Assembly (NCBI GenBank): GCA_032718475.1
Contig: JAUCBJ010007289.1
Location: forward strand, 372,001 to 436,000
Source of the DNA: Nemertoderma westbladi
Taxonomy: Eukaryota; Xenacoelomorpha; Nemertodermatida; Nemertodermatidae
Length of the DNA stretch: 64,000 bases
Direction: 5' to 3'
Under the pieces are notes generated by a model. The model made no database searches and was not told where the DNA came from. It saw nothing but the letters and a program-made list of their open reading frames with translations. This document shows positions 31,481 to 42,794 of this stretch, in pieces. Made by a program: the position numbers and the translations under genes. Within the stretch, counting starts at the first letter, position 1. Each line of letters opens with the position of its first letter.

Positions 31481-31594
31481 TACCAGTGTATCTCTGACTT
31501 TTAGTTCCTTAAACATCCCGCTTTTCGTGCATATTAGACATAGATCCATTTCCAGTTTATTTAAACGCATTGACTTGTCTACTAATATTATAAT

Positions 31595-31930
31595 GTGGGG
31601 CGAGCGACGAAAGTAAGCGAGGTTAGCATACAGGTACCACTAAAAGTAAAAAGTAAAGTTAATTTTCTTCGGCCACTAGGCCAGGGATTACGCACAAAGT
31701 CTGACGACTTATTTCCAGTGCGGTCCCCCCAGAACTTTACTCCCCAGAGGAAACTCTAGTACTCATTTAGCTACCACTTAAGGATGCAAGGCAGAGATGC
31801 GCCCTGGCTGGTCCCTATAAAGCATTCGTGCCGAAACGAAAACTGCCCTGGCCCATGTGAGGATCGAACCCACGACCTACAGGAGATGTGAATTCAATGC
31901 AACCACTACACCAAGGTGGAAATTGGTCTC
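31595..31930 (-). repeat. tRNA-derived SINE
   Basis: On the minus strand GGTGTAGTGGTT (near 31911-31922) resembles box A and GTGGGTTCGATCC (31863-31876) box B, followed by a body of about 260 bp. An identical copy lies at 44071-44406 inside the duplicated block. Limits are approximate. Confidence 0.6.
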
Positions 31931-31952
31931 ACTAACTCAATCGGTGTGTCTG

Positions 31953-32377
31953 TGTGTCTCCAGAAAGACCAAAATTTTGACAGTTAACTTTGAAAGTCCT
32001 CAGCAAGTCTCTGATCGGATGAGCATAAGCTCAAAAGATGGTATGCTTGAGCATGTGGATGACTTCCGTTACCTGGGATCATGGATCCGGAAGTCAGGTG
32101 AGGACCTTCGAATACGTAAGGGAAAGGCATGGGCAGCCTTGAATAGGCTTTCCAGGATTTGGAAGTCACCGAGAATTAATTGGAAACTTAAGGTCCGATT
32201 ATTTAGAGCAACAGTAGTTCCAGTACTCCTCTATGGGAGTCCATGCTGGGCTCTAACTGCTGAGGACACCAAATCTCTGGATGGCACATTTACAAGAATG
32301 CTACGCCGGGTTCATTGTGTCAAGTACAATGCACACATCTCCAACCAGACACTATAAACATTGGAGGTGTCTCATTG
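31953..32377 (+). pseudogene. RTE LINE C-terminal fragment (+ strand), cut by element D
   Basis: Same protein region as in 28106-29473 (RKTKILTVNFESPQQ to VKYNAHISNQ), with a 5' cut at about 31953. Interrupted at 32377 by LTR sequence. Confidence 0.8.
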
Positions 32378-33477
32378 ATAACTAAAATAGTGCAAGCTAC
32401 CAGCTTATTGGCTGATGTGCTGTACGGAGATATCTGGGCTCAGTTTAATCGGCCAACTAGCTTAGAGAGGTTGCCTTAGCCTTGCTGTTCGTGTCGGCCA
32501 ATAGAATTTGCGTAGGCGTTGATTTCGACCTATCCCAGCGCTACTGAACTGAATTTCCTATCTCTATGCTCATCCTCTGTGTTGAACGGGGCTTCGTGGA
32601 ATAAGGGTTTTTGGTATACTCGTATAGTGGTAGTAGTCACATGTTTCTGTTGTTGTGTTCCCATTTTTCGCCATAACACCGGCTTTTGGAACAACTCTAG
32701 TAAAACTGCTTAGATTATAGAAAGTATAACTGTTACCGGCGGTGTTACCTCACTTAATTTAACTGCACTAATCATATTGTTTGTACTGCTATTTACCGTC
32801 AGTTATTAATTGTATCTATTTGTTGATGGAAATATTGCTCTTTGGAGAATACGGATAAATCACCCAAAATTCCCAATTTTCTTGATACACTACAGGTTAG
32901 AGAGGCGGGCTATATATAACAATTGCGATTTATATCAATGTGGTGTGTATTGAATCTAATGTTATTTAGTAGACACTACCTGAGTCAATTGCTGTTCTCT
33001 TTATGTGTGATCAAATATACTGACGGTCGGCAGAATAGTGTGCATGATTGTGAGTGTGATGTGACTGGTAACAAAGCATTTCCTAAAGAATGCGACTTAT
33101 ACTTTAATCATAAGCCTTATCGTTGCGTTTAGTATAAGTCCTAGCTCTGTTTAAATAGATAGAGCGCCACGTCCTAAAGGAACTGTTAATATTTCCCGAA
33201 AGTTAATAATATCTGTCAGAAATTACATATTAGCGATCAATCGAATAATACAGTAGGCTTACACTGCAACCTTACACTGCAATAATAAAATCTAAGCATC
33301 CGAATTCAGCCTCCCGGGTGTAGATCCATCGGGTGAATGATCGCGCATGGGCTGGCTTCGGCTAATGTTTTGTTTATTAGCATAAAATATTGTCGTATGC
33401 TAAAGGTGTGTTAATTAACTAAAAGACATATAAATTTTGGCAGGTTAAACTGCTAAAGGTCTTCAAAAGCGCGAACA
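32378..33477 (+). repeat. 5' LTR part of element D
   Basis: Identical by eye to 42814-43913. It starts 85 bp inside the LTR as judged from the right copy, whose first bases (TGTAAAAGCTTTTG at 42729) match the LTR start of element C. The LTR probably continues past 33477, but its end cannot be fixed as the right copy is cut. Confidence 0.85.
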
Positions 33478-35711
33478 GTAACAGTTATTCTTCGTATTGC
33501 AGTGTAGGCATTAAATACAGTTTAATACTGTTATGTCGAACAGTAACAGTTATCGATCTTATTGCAGTAGGCAATAAGGTTGCAAAATACCGTAGTAACC
33601 GGTATTTCTGTAGGTCTGTAGGCCCAACTGTCCTAACCGGTACTGCTGTATAAGTACATTAGTATTATTCGAATTTGATTATTGTATACCGGTAGGTCTT
33701 AGTACTTAATCAGGGACTGCAGCCCTGAAATTTTATTGAGATTCTACTTATTTCTGTCGGTTTTATTTACTAGTAGGCTAATATTGAGCAGAAGGCGTGT
33801 GACCCTGCTCAGATTGTTCAGATAATTGTAGGCTGAGCTGCTGTCTGACTGTTGTTGAGTTTGGAGAGATTACGGTGTGTGTAGAGTTGGTCTGATAAAG
33901 TGCCGTTAGTAAGTTGGGGCAGCCATATGCTGAAGGTCAATCCCCTCTTAAAGAATAAGTCGTACTACCGTGTTAGAACGCATACTAACTAACAGTTTCA
34001 GAATCTGCATATACTGTAGTTTATTTAGGCTTGATCGTAGTCTGCCAGTGTTTTAGCCTGTGTTTGTTTGTGTGGTCTGTTCAGGTACCGTGATAGTTAT
34101 TACTCAGATATTTTGTAGGCTGGATTGTTGTCTAGCTATTCTTAGGCCTGAAGGGATTGCTGCGTGTGTAGAGTTTGTCTGATCAAGTGCCGTTAGTAAG
34201 TTGGGGCAGCCATATGCTGTAAGGTCAATCCCCTCTTAAAGAGTAAGTCGTACTACCGTGTTAGAACGCATACTAACTAACAGTTTCAGAATCTGCACAT
34301 ACTTTTTAGGCTTGATAGTAGTCTGCCAGCGTTTGGTTTGTATTTTTGTTTGAGTATTCTGTACGGGTAGCGTAATATTTATTATTCAGAGTTTATGCGA
34401 TTATTCGCAACATTCATGTCCCCAAGTTTATTCCTACAGTAATTGTGCTTGTTATACATACCGTTATAGTTAAACTAACCCCGGTACTACATCAGGGCTG
34501 CTCGGCGTAGGTAAAGACTGGTGACTTTGTGCCCCGGTCACTCCAGCAGATGCTGTGGTTCTTTTAACTGTTCAAGTATATTTAACTACTGATTATTTGT
34601 TGTACCAGTACTTGTACCTAATTTAGGGTTTAGTGTACAGTGCTTTCCGAAAGTAATTAGTGTGTAGGCAGTATATTTGTGTTGTAAAGTGGTTAATAGG
34701 CACGCTGGATCTGGTAGTCCGCGGTAATTAACTTCTAGGTAGGAACACACCGTGATACATAACGTAGTACCTATAGCGATACGGCTATAGGTCGTCGGGC
34801 GGTGGTATTTTCCTATCTGGACAGTGCAATATATTTACTACTACTTATTATTTTAAATACCGTAGTATCCTGTCCGTTGTAATAACCAGAATTCTAACCC
34901 TTTGTTAGGCTGGTTTGTAGACTTCCTGTAAAATTACCCTAAAAATTTCGTACGTAATATTTTGTTGTGTTTAATTAGAGAATTAATCTCATCAGTATCG
35001 TAAGTAATTTGTAGTATTAAGTAACTTAGGTAAATTAGAATTATCAGTTTTAGTGTCAAATAAATAGCACTTCACTGAGAGCGCACAGCTTCGGTGTAGT
35101 GACCCCAGAAATAATAACATTTATTTCAAATATTGACAAAAACCCATATAAACGGGTATATAAATATTATAAATCAAATCAAACGATTTATAAATAGTAG
35201 GCCTGCCATACAACAACTAGGTCTCAATATCAGTTGGACTACTGCTTAAATAACGGTAATAAAGTAAGTTAAAGTAACCAAGTAACCCTAAAATATTCAG
35301 AAATTCAATTATTCTAAAATAATTGACATACCAGTATTTACCATAGGCTTATTATATTTATTTCTATAAATTTGAGCTGAAATCATACCGGTACTCTGTA
35401 ATTAATTCTAGTCCATAATTATACTTATATATACTATCAGTGTAAGCTGTATACCGGTATTCACGATAGGCCTATTATATATTTATATATATTTGTGCTA
35501 AAATTATATACCGGTACTCTGTGACAAATCTAGTCTGTAATAATACTTATATATATATTATAAGCATACCGGTATTCTAATATATTATATATATATCACG
35601 CTACACTGAGTAGCAGTATCGGTAATTAATTATTAGGCTAACAGTGATACTGAATTACTAGACTTGCTTTAACTGTAATATAGCAGTAGGCATTCAACTG
35701 TACAATCAAAC
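33478..35711 (+). other. LTR end and 5' leader of element D
   Basis: 2.2 kb without a gene, related to 47280-48943 of element C. It includes a tandem duplication of about 281 bp (33882-34160 and 34163-34440) that shares GTTAGTAAGTTGGGGCAGCC and GTTAGAACGCATACTAAC; element C has it once. The motif ACCGGTA is very frequent. Confidence 0.65.
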
Positions 35712-38700
35712 ATGTCTGACACAAAACGGGCACTGTCAGATAGTTCGGATCCCCTTCTCATCCTTCCTGTAGCCGTACTCAAAAGGGTATTGATTGCGGT
35801 GGAGGAGCACCAGATGGATTGGGCGAAAAGTGAGCGATCGACCAAGGATAGTTATGCGGGATACACGAAGGAGGAACTGAAGTCTATTGTCGAGACGCAA
35901 TGGAATTTCCCCGGACCCGGACTCCCGTTTAACTTATCGAAAGCTGGCTGGGAGGACTTATACAGGATGGGAGTGGTATGGAACACTAGGGATTCGGCTA
36001 TGTGGAAGGGGTCGGTAGCAGAATATGCACAGAGATTCTTCAGCTCTCTGCGGCGATTGGAGGAGCAGCTGTTTCAGCGGCCTTACGGACCTCGGGAGCA
36101 GGAAGAGCTGCTTTATCAAGTTCGCGAACGAGTTCTGTGGATCAGACTAATTCTTTCAGCCTATGAGAAAGTCTCAAGGATAAGCCAAGATACGTTGTTG
36201 CGGGTCGCCGTAAAGACTTTGTTCTGGCGTGTGAGTCTTAAAGTCCAAGCAACGACTCAATGGAAAGCTCTGCTAACCGAGCACATGACCCAAGGAGAAT
36301 CAACAGACGCCGTCTTTTCTCAAGTGGAAGGCGAAGCGACGGCAGAGAAACCTCAGAAGAAGGATGCAAGCGTTACGTCACCTGATGAAGGCGATACCAC
36401 TGATCCTGAAGGCGGAGGAAATAGATCTCGTTCCAACAGACGTAGAAGAATGCCTCACCGTCAGAAATTGCCTAATCTGCCCCCAGCTGGGAGAAGGCAA
36501 CTAGCTAGCACAGACTTAGGTAGTACAGAACCCACAGACCAAATTATTACAGTAGAAAGACTCCCTACTGTAGTAGATGAGCTTGAAATAATTAGGCCTG
36601 TTCTTGAAATCACCCCTTCGGTGATAGAGACACCTGTGCTCCCAGAAACTGCCTATAAATTCCCTTTGTACAGTACTAAACTACCTGTGCCCAGTAGGAC
36701 TGTTCCCGAGTCCGAACCCGTCCTGGACGCCGAGCGAGAGATCAAGAATTTATCGCCCGTCGTCTCTCGCTCGCCCGCTACTACGTTGGCGACTCCCGCT
36801 TCGGCGGTTGAGTGGGTAGCTGAGGGACGACGGGAGATGGGTCTCCTGCTCGAGCAGCTGAGGGAACACTGTTTGTGCTCCTCTCAGCAAGTCCGGGAAA
36901 TGGAAGAGACTGTTCAGCAGCTCAAGGGAACAGTAAGGGAAAGTAGGTTAGAGTTGCAAAAAGTGCAGCAAAGTATCGCACTAGAATGCGACAAATTAGT
37001 CAACCTACAAAAGGGAATACCAATAACCCCTGTAACAGTGTGTCAGCCTGTTAGGTCTGAAGTATTACATGCGCAAGGTGTGGAGCCTACACGCATCTAT
37101 ACTGCTAGTGAAGTAGAAACTCCTATAGCAAACCCTATTAAGGGTGATTATACGCGTGTTGTTAATGACATTCCCAATAGACCTGATAATAATCCGAGAA
37201 ATTTATATACCGATAATTCGATATTAAATAACACGATGGCCCAAGAAAGCTTTACGCGTCAGATGGCTAGAACCGAAGCCCGTCAAGCGGTAAAGGTTGG
37301 AGAGATAGTCAAGTTCAATGGAGATGAGATGAAATGGTTACCTTTTAATGAATATTATAAAGATAACATACAGAACTCTGTGTTATCCAACGGAGAGAAA
37401 CTTAGATTCCTCATCGAGTGCTTGGAAGGACCTCCCAAGTCAATGGCGTTAAAATTTATTGGACATCCAGATGGATTAAGACAAGTTTGGGATACACTAA
37501 ACATCAGGTATGGTAATAGGAATAACATAGCTAGGTATTTATATGCGAAATTAATGGCCCCCCGAAAGTTTCTTAGCAGCGGGATTATAGAGTTTTCCGA
37601 TGAGATTCAGGAGATCTGTAGACAACTAGATTGGTTAGGTAAGTCTCATGAATACCAGAATTCTATGGTTGTAGGAGCCTTAGCATCTACTTTGCCCAAG
37701 GGTGGAGTAGGTACACGCTGGGACAAGAAGGTGTTATATACGATGGAACAACAACAACGAGACCCTACCATGGCTGATCTCGTGTCATTCTTGGATGGCG
37801 AGGTGAAATTACAACTCCTAAAGCAATCCAGAGAGAAAACACCGGAAAATAAGGTAAGTGAGAAACCCGTTTCTAGGAGAAGAGTAACACCGGTGTGTTA
37901 TACTGATGACGGCGAAAGCCAAGCTTCTCAAGAAGAAGACAGCGGGAAAGACGCCGAGAAATTTTACTATGTTAACAAGACCTCAAAGGACGTAAGTAAA
38001 TCTAAAGCTCGAACCCATGACAGGAGAGAACAGGTTGCTAAGACTCCTCTTCAGTTTCCTAACAGAGTACACGGAAGAAAGCCCGAAGAAAGAACTAGAG
38101 TGCATAACGTCACCCAAAATAAGGTGAGTAACATTAAACCCAACTGTGCGCTGTGCGACGGGCCCCACCGTTTGAGTGCGTGTGCGGAATTCCTAAAGAA
38201 ATCCCTTGTAGACAGACGTACAGTTGTGTGGGACAAGCGGTTATGCTATAATTGCCTCAGACGCGGACACCAGCGGCGAACCTGTTACTCCGACATAAAG
38301 TGTGCAAAGTGCGGTGCGAAACATCACATCTTGTTACAAAGTGAATTCGAACGAAACAGCCCGAGTCAGGTAAGTGAGCCCAAATCACATGACCAATTCA
38401 GTGATGTGAACGACACTGACCAAAGTTCTGAGTGGGAAGGATTCTATACGGACGAATTCTCCGACGCCAACGAATCCTGTTACCTACTAAATACCGCAGT
38501 GTATCGAGCACTTACGTATGAAAAGGACACCGCCAATGAGTTCTCCCCAACTAACTTTGACAGACAACCATCCTGGAAACCTTCAACTTCCAACGTAGGA
38601 ATCAGAGAATTTCCTGTAGTGCAGGTAAGAGTTCAGGGTCCTAACAAAAGTTACATAGTGAATGCCCTCCTTGACTCCGGCAGTACAGGAACATTCATCG

Positions 38701-39578
38701 ATCAAGAACTAGCCGAAGACATCTTTGCTGGACAACCCAAATTCCGAACGAAGTTAAATATGTCAGGAGTTATACATGTTTGGAAATCTACCATAACGGC
38801 AGATTATTATGTAGGTGCGTTGTCCACCCCACAGGATAAATTAGGAGAACAAAGTATAAGGTCAGTAAAAATGGTAGCTATAAAGAACTTCGCTAATACC
38901 CAAGTAGAGCCTTATAACTGGAACGAGGACAAGAGCATCCAACAACTTAAAATACCTCGATTCCAGACGGATTATCCTGGAGTGCAAATACTTATCGGCC
39001 AAAACGCGCACGAGGCGCTCGAGACATTGGAAAAACGACCTGCTCAACCGCAGCCACTACAAACCTATGCGGTAAGAACTAGAGTAGGTTGGTACTTTAC
39101 TGGTCCTTCCCGCAGAACTCTCGAAGAGAGACTACCATCAGAAAGACTATACCAGATAAATGGTTTGGAAGTGGAGAGCAGTGAAGTGGACGAACTAACT
39201 GAGGGAACACCATACTCCTCAGATAATGACGATATTAACTCCAATGAAGATCAATGGAGACATCACCCCGAGATGATTAATCTAGCCGACATCGCTTCCA
39301 GAGGAGCGACTCCTCAAGAACGGATAGATACTCCCGGCTGGTTAGGTGGACCCGACTCCCTAAGTAAAGAAGAAGATGAATGGCCTCCTCATCTTACCAC
39401 GGCGGAGAGTAGACAGGCCAAGGGAGCGGAGAAAGTAACACGACAACCCAATCATCCAGCTGGTCGTTTATGTTTACTGGAAAGAGACCAAAAACTGTCC
39501 GGAAACTATGGAAGGCAAGATACTCTTCCTACGACCACTTCCCTAATCCGACAAATATCTAGGGACTCCATAACGTAA
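35712..39578 (+). CDS. gag: Element D gag-protease polyprotein with in-frame pol deletions
   Basis: 1288 codons, no stop. Residues 1-200: helical N-terminal gag; 200-450: Pro/Ser-rich and coiled linker; about 505-720: DUF1759-like gag core (FNGDEMKWLPFNEYYKD and following). Zinc knuckles: CX2CX3HX4C starting at Cys812, then CYNCLRRGHQRRTC and CAKCGAKHH. Aspartic protease with LLDSGSTGTFID (Asp988). After SDNDDI the frame jumps to the end of RNase H (INLADIASRG) and then, after GAEKV, to the last 50 residues of the integrase polyprotein (GRLCLLERDQ). Both joints keep the frame. The protein could assemble and self-process, but has no RT or integrase. Start codon as in element C (MSDT). Confidence 0.85.
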   Translation: MSDTKRALSDSSDPLLILPVAVLKRVLIAVEEHQMDWAKSERSTKDSYAGYTKEELKSIVETQWNFPGPGLPFNLSKAGWEDLYRMGVVWNTRDSAMWKGSVAEYAQRFFSSLRRLEEQLFQRPYGPREQEELLYQVRERVLWIRLILSAYEKVSRISQDTLLRVAVKTLFWRVSLKVQATTQWKALLTEHMTQGESTDAVFSQVEGEATAEKPQKKDASVTSPDEGDTTDPEGGGNRSRSNRRRRMPHRQKLPNLPPAGRRQLASTDLGSTEPTDQIITVERLPTVVDELEIIRPVLEITPSVIETPVLPETAYKFPLYSTKLPVPSRTVPESEPVLDAEREIKNLSPVVSRSPATTLATPASAVEWVAEGRREMGLLLEQLREHCLCSSQQVREMEETVQQLKGTVRESRLELQKVQQSIALECDKLVNLQKGIPITPVTVCQPVRSEVLHAQGVEPTRIYTASEVETPIANPIKGDYTRVVNDIPNRPDNNPRNLYTDNSILNNTMAQESFTRQMARTEARQAVKVGEIVKFNGDEMKWLPFNEYYKDNIQNSVLSNGEKLRFLIECLEGPPKSMALKFIGHPDGLRQVWDTLNIRYGNRNNIARYLYAKLMAPRKFLSSGIIEFSDEIQEICRQLDWLGKSHEYQNSMVVGALASTLPKGGVGTRWDKKVLYTMEQQQRDPTMADLVSFLDGEVKLQLLKQSREKTPENKVSEKPVSRRRVTPVCYTDDGESQASQEEDSGKDAEKFYYVNKTSKDVSKSKARTHDRREQVAKTPLQFPNRVHGRKPEERTRVHNVTQNKVSNIKPNCALCDGPHRLSACAEFLKKSLVDRRTVVWDKRLCYNCLRRGHQRRTCYSDIKCAKCGAKHHILLQSEFERNSPSQVSEPKSHDQFSDVNDTDQSSEWEGFYTDEFSDANESCYLLNTAVYRALTYEKDTANEFSPTNFDRQPSWKPSTSNVGIREFPVVQVRVQGPNKSYIVNALLDSGSTGTFIDQELAEDIFAGQPKFRTKLNMSGVIHVWKSTITADYYVGALSTPQDKLGEQSIRSVKMVAIKNFANTQVEPYNWNEDKSIQQLKIPRFQTDYPGVQILIGQNAHEALETLEKRPAQPQPLQTYAVRTRVGWYFTGPSRRTLEERLPSERLYQINGLEVESSEVDELTEGTPYSSDNDDINSNEDQWRHHPEMINLADIASRGATPQERIDTPGWLGGPDSLSKEEDEWPPHLTTAESRQAKGAEKVTRQPNHPAGRLCLLERDQKLSGNYGRQDTLPTTTSLIRQISRDSIT

Positions 39579-40204
39579 TAACATATGGAGTGGGTGTGTG
39601 ACTATATCATTTTATATTTGTTTTTATTTTATATTTATGTATGTATTATTATGTAATTTTATTATAATCGTTTTCTTTAATTTTATTTAGTAGAATGTTA
39701 TTTTAGGGATTATTTAGTAGATTAGTGCAATATATTAGTGTTTATTACGTACGTAATTATTTATAATATATATTTAGTGCGACGGCGAGAAATAATTATT
39801 TTTTCTCTTTCCTTACTGTCCGTATCATATTATAAATACGTGACTACAGTAAGATGAAATGTCCGTACTTATTAAAGTACAATAAAGCCACTACTATATT
39901 TAAGTATTATTGGTAGGCAGAGTATTAGGAATGCAAAGTTCAGATCCTCGTGTCTCGGCTAAACCAAGCTCTGGGTAGACCTTGGAAACGACTTGCCTCT
40001 TCACACTGACATTGCTTCGTGCGATATTGCTCTTCTACCTTATAACAAATAATACATATAGTAGCGTGATGTCCCTCTAACAGTAGCGTAAATCGCAAAT
40101 AAATCTGTTAAACTTTTGACCTTCTGTAATTCTAGTCGATTAAGATATCGTGGCACCCACCGATATACTTGAAAGACAAATTCTAGAATCAGTGGTTAAT
40201 GTCC

Positions 40205-40225
40205 CCAGACAAGTTCTGGAATAAA
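40205..40225 (+). promoter_or_regulatory. Hairpin-AATAAA module 1 (element D)
   Basis: CCAGA, loop CAAGT, TCTGG, directly followed by AATAAA. Same module at 57535-57555 in element C. Confidence 0.5.
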
Positions 40226-40369
40226 TCGGTGCCCATCCTAAATATTAATTTAATATTTATTAAAATCTGTAAAATCCCGATCCTTTAAAATTTCTAGTCA
40301 ATTAAGATATCGCAGTATTTACCGATATTCTTAGAAGGACTATTTTATAGAATTAAGGATCCTAAGTCC

Positions 40370-40390
40370 CCAGATATGCTCTGGAATAAA
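40370..40390 (+). promoter_or_regulatory. Hairpin-AATAAA module 2 (element D)
   Basis: CCAGA, loop TATGC, TCTGG, followed by AATAAA. The stem is unchanged and the loop differs from module 1. Counterpart at 57699-57719. Confidence 0.5.
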
Positions 40391-41016
40391 ATTTGTGTCA
40401 ATTTAACATCAAATAATAAAATTCACGGGAATAAATTTAAATTCATATTCAAATGAATTTCATAAATTGTCATTTTGTGCAATTTATAACATTCCCAAAA
40501 TTCCAGTAATTAATAGATCATGGGAGCGGAGATTCATATTGAGTGTATTAGAGTGTGAGAATCTCCAACATATAGTCAATAGCCGATAAAATTTATAAAA
40601 TCATGCATAAAGAGGATATTGACAATTAAAGAATTACTATTAAATAACATCCCAGATCTGTATGCATGAGAATTACCCTAATTCTACCGCTAGTTTTCCA
40701 TAATGTCACCATGGCAACACCCACGCTAGAATTAGAAGCAAGTTAAAGGAACAATAAAGGCTTGCCCCATTGCGTAGCATAAGAGAATACATAGCGCACT
40801 ATTAGTATCCAAGGATACATAGTAATAACGTGACATTCTGGAAGACAATGACTAACGGACAAAATGGCTTGCATGTGTGCAGTAAGTAATGATTGTATGG
40901 AATTTGTGCGTTTATAGGTGAATGATACTACTAAAGTGTGTTTACAGTAGCTAATCGCAATTGTAAAGTAGCCTAACTCTACCGAGATAACCTCAAGTGG
41001 ATTCAAGCCTTTGGGA

Positions 41017-41121
41017 CGGACAGTGGTGGGACTTGTGTCGATTATCGTTGTCGTGCTGTTGCTACATGTTGGCGCAAACACCGCGACAACGGTACATCGG
41101 CGCTGAGAAACCCACTGTCCG
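41017..41121 (+). promoter_or_regulatory. Predicted branched RNA structure 80 nt before the XY start (element D)
   Basis: Outer stem CGGACAGTGG (41017-41026) with CCACTGTCCG (41112-41121), 10 bp. Inner stem CGTTGTCG (41046-41053) with CGACAACG (41084-41091), 8 bp. Both are kept in element C. Confidence 0.55.
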
Positions 41122-41201
41122 GGGTCAAAGACTAGTAGGCAGCGACGCCCGCTTGCCTAAATATTAACTCATATTAATATTAATAAACTCAGATAGCAGA
41201 T

Positions 41202-41600
41202 ATGACGGAATTGATAGAAGATGACCTTGGTATTAGAGAGTGATATACTCTACCTTTACAAGCGTTTGTGGATAGCTTGATACGCGGTGAAGCCGATCCG
41301 ACTATTACGGAGGACGATGGTCGTTATATCGAACCGCCGATGTCCCAAGAGCAACTTACGCGTGAATTGGACTATCGAAAATTAACCGCTCGCTATACGC
41401 ATCGTAATGGTACGTATATGGACTTCTTAACTACCGGCCATCCTATCGATTTACATGATACGGACGATGTAGACACCAAAAGGGAAATGGTTCTATTTAA
41501 ATATCATACCCAGCGGCGTCGTAACGATAAACCGAGAATAGATCACGAAAATTCTATTCGTAACAGACTGGGAAGACGAACCAATATGTCTAGAATCTGA
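41202..41600 (+). pseudogene. Element D X fragment
   Basis: Begins MTELIEDDLGIRE like the X protein of element C, but codon 14 is TGA (41241-41243) where C has CGA. The frame then follows X to NSIRNRL (near 41568) and jumps to the Y region just before its zinc knuckles. The joint lies at the shared bases ACTGG, and reading ends at 41598 in the wrong Y frame. Confidence 0.75.
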
Positions 41601-41609
41601 GGAGATTCA

Positions 41610-42794
41610 GCCTATCGCGCTCGGAACAGCGACAACGATTACATCCTAGAATGGTATCAAAGTCCACAGTGTCTCACTGCGTACGATTATCGCCATGCCA
41701 ACTATGTTTCTCGGCAACGTTGTCGGTTATGCGCATCGAGAGACCATGTTACGCCCATGGACACAAACGTCCGCTGTTCCTATTTCCACGAACAACCGGC
41801 GATGGAAATTTATTGCGCGTATTGCAGATTTAATAATTTGCACATTTTTGCGGTTTGCCCTCAATTTATGACTCAATGTCACCATTGTCAACTAAAGGGA
41901 CATGCCAGTTTCGATTGCCCTTTTAATCACGATTTGGAAAGCGTAGATGAAATGATCACACTACGTTACATCAGAGCTTGGGAAGCGAACACTGATTTAT
42001 ATTGTGATTCGCGCCATCGCTATTATCCCGGACGCGCTTACGAAGGAGTTTATGCGTTACATCCTTATCTATTCGCTTCGGTTGAACAGAAATCACGCAT
42101 ATCAAGTTACGAGCTACTGAAGCGCGTCGGAGAATGTATTTCAACCAAATTCGTACGCAAATTTCTCAGGAGTGTTAATCCTAGCGACCTTCATTCCTAT
42201 AACTTAATCAATCATATCCGTCAGGATCCGGACTATGGAGAATTGTTTGTTAACTCACACCCTGAGTTACAGGAAGTATATCGACGGCCTTACGAATACC
42301 GAGCCCGCGAACGCGAGTTGGAAAGAACCATTAAACCAAGGAAGTTTCTAACTGCCTATGGTCCACCCACGGCCCTCGTTCAGACCACTCTTAAAGGACC
42401 CGTAAGAGCGGCTGTCTTGAAACGAGCTCTCAAAGCCGTTAGACCCCTCTCCCCGGACGTTGATGTCAATCAACCCGGTACTTCGACCGGCGGATATACC
42501 GATCGCAATCCCATACCTTCTGATGCAATCATATTGCACCCTTCACCCAGGAGTTATAGCCCTCCTCGTAAAGTGGCTCGCCCCAAAGAGAAAAGGACTC
42601 TTGCTAGCTTTAAAAAACTGCGTAAACGCCGTCCGCGCAAGAAAGACAAACTGTTTAGAGTATTTTTATATTTTAGAAACTGTGATTTTGTATATTTTAT
42701 AGACTTAAATCCCATTTTCTGGGAGCGGTGTAAAAGCTTTTGTGGGATAACTGATACGTTTGCCTTTGCTGGCCAGTTCCCCCCCAGTCGCTAG
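41610..42794 (+). pseudogene. Element D Y remnant: zinc-knuckle and C-terminal region, stop lost
   Basis: Corresponds to residues 785-1140 of the Y protein of element C. A one-base deletion near 41624 and the missing start leave the ATG at 41757 as the first usable one (345 codons). Knuckles CAYC...C and CHHCQLKGHASFDC are kept, as is the basic C terminus. The stop of C is lost (GACTAA became GACAAA), so the frame runs on 46 codons into the LTR. The exonuclease-like domain is absent. Confidence 0.75.

Larger units (their letters stand above)
31436..32377 (+). repeat. 942-bp duplicated block, copy 1 (left of element D)
   Basis: Identical by eye to 43912-44853 (constant offset 12476). It contains the end of the Jockey/CR1-like fragment, the SINE and an RTE C-terminal fragment (166 codons, same protein in both copies). 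At 32378 it passes directly into the LTR of element D; in copy 2 the LINE continues instead. Confidence 0.9.
39579..41201 (+). other. Conserved spacer between pol and XY in element D
   Basis: 1.6 kb with no gene, closely matching 56914-58518 of element C. It contains two diverged tandem units of about 160 bp (about 40095-40240 and 40255-40400), each ending in a hairpin followed by AATAAA, and a structured segment at 41017-41121. Confidence 0.7.

Noticed and set aside
32923-33132. 69-codon ORF in the D LTR that looks like a small secreted Cys-rich peptide (copy at 43359-43568)
   Set aside because: The homologous part of the C LTR is disrupted by stops and indels, so the frame is not conserved. 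The two D copies are identical only because LTRs are identical.
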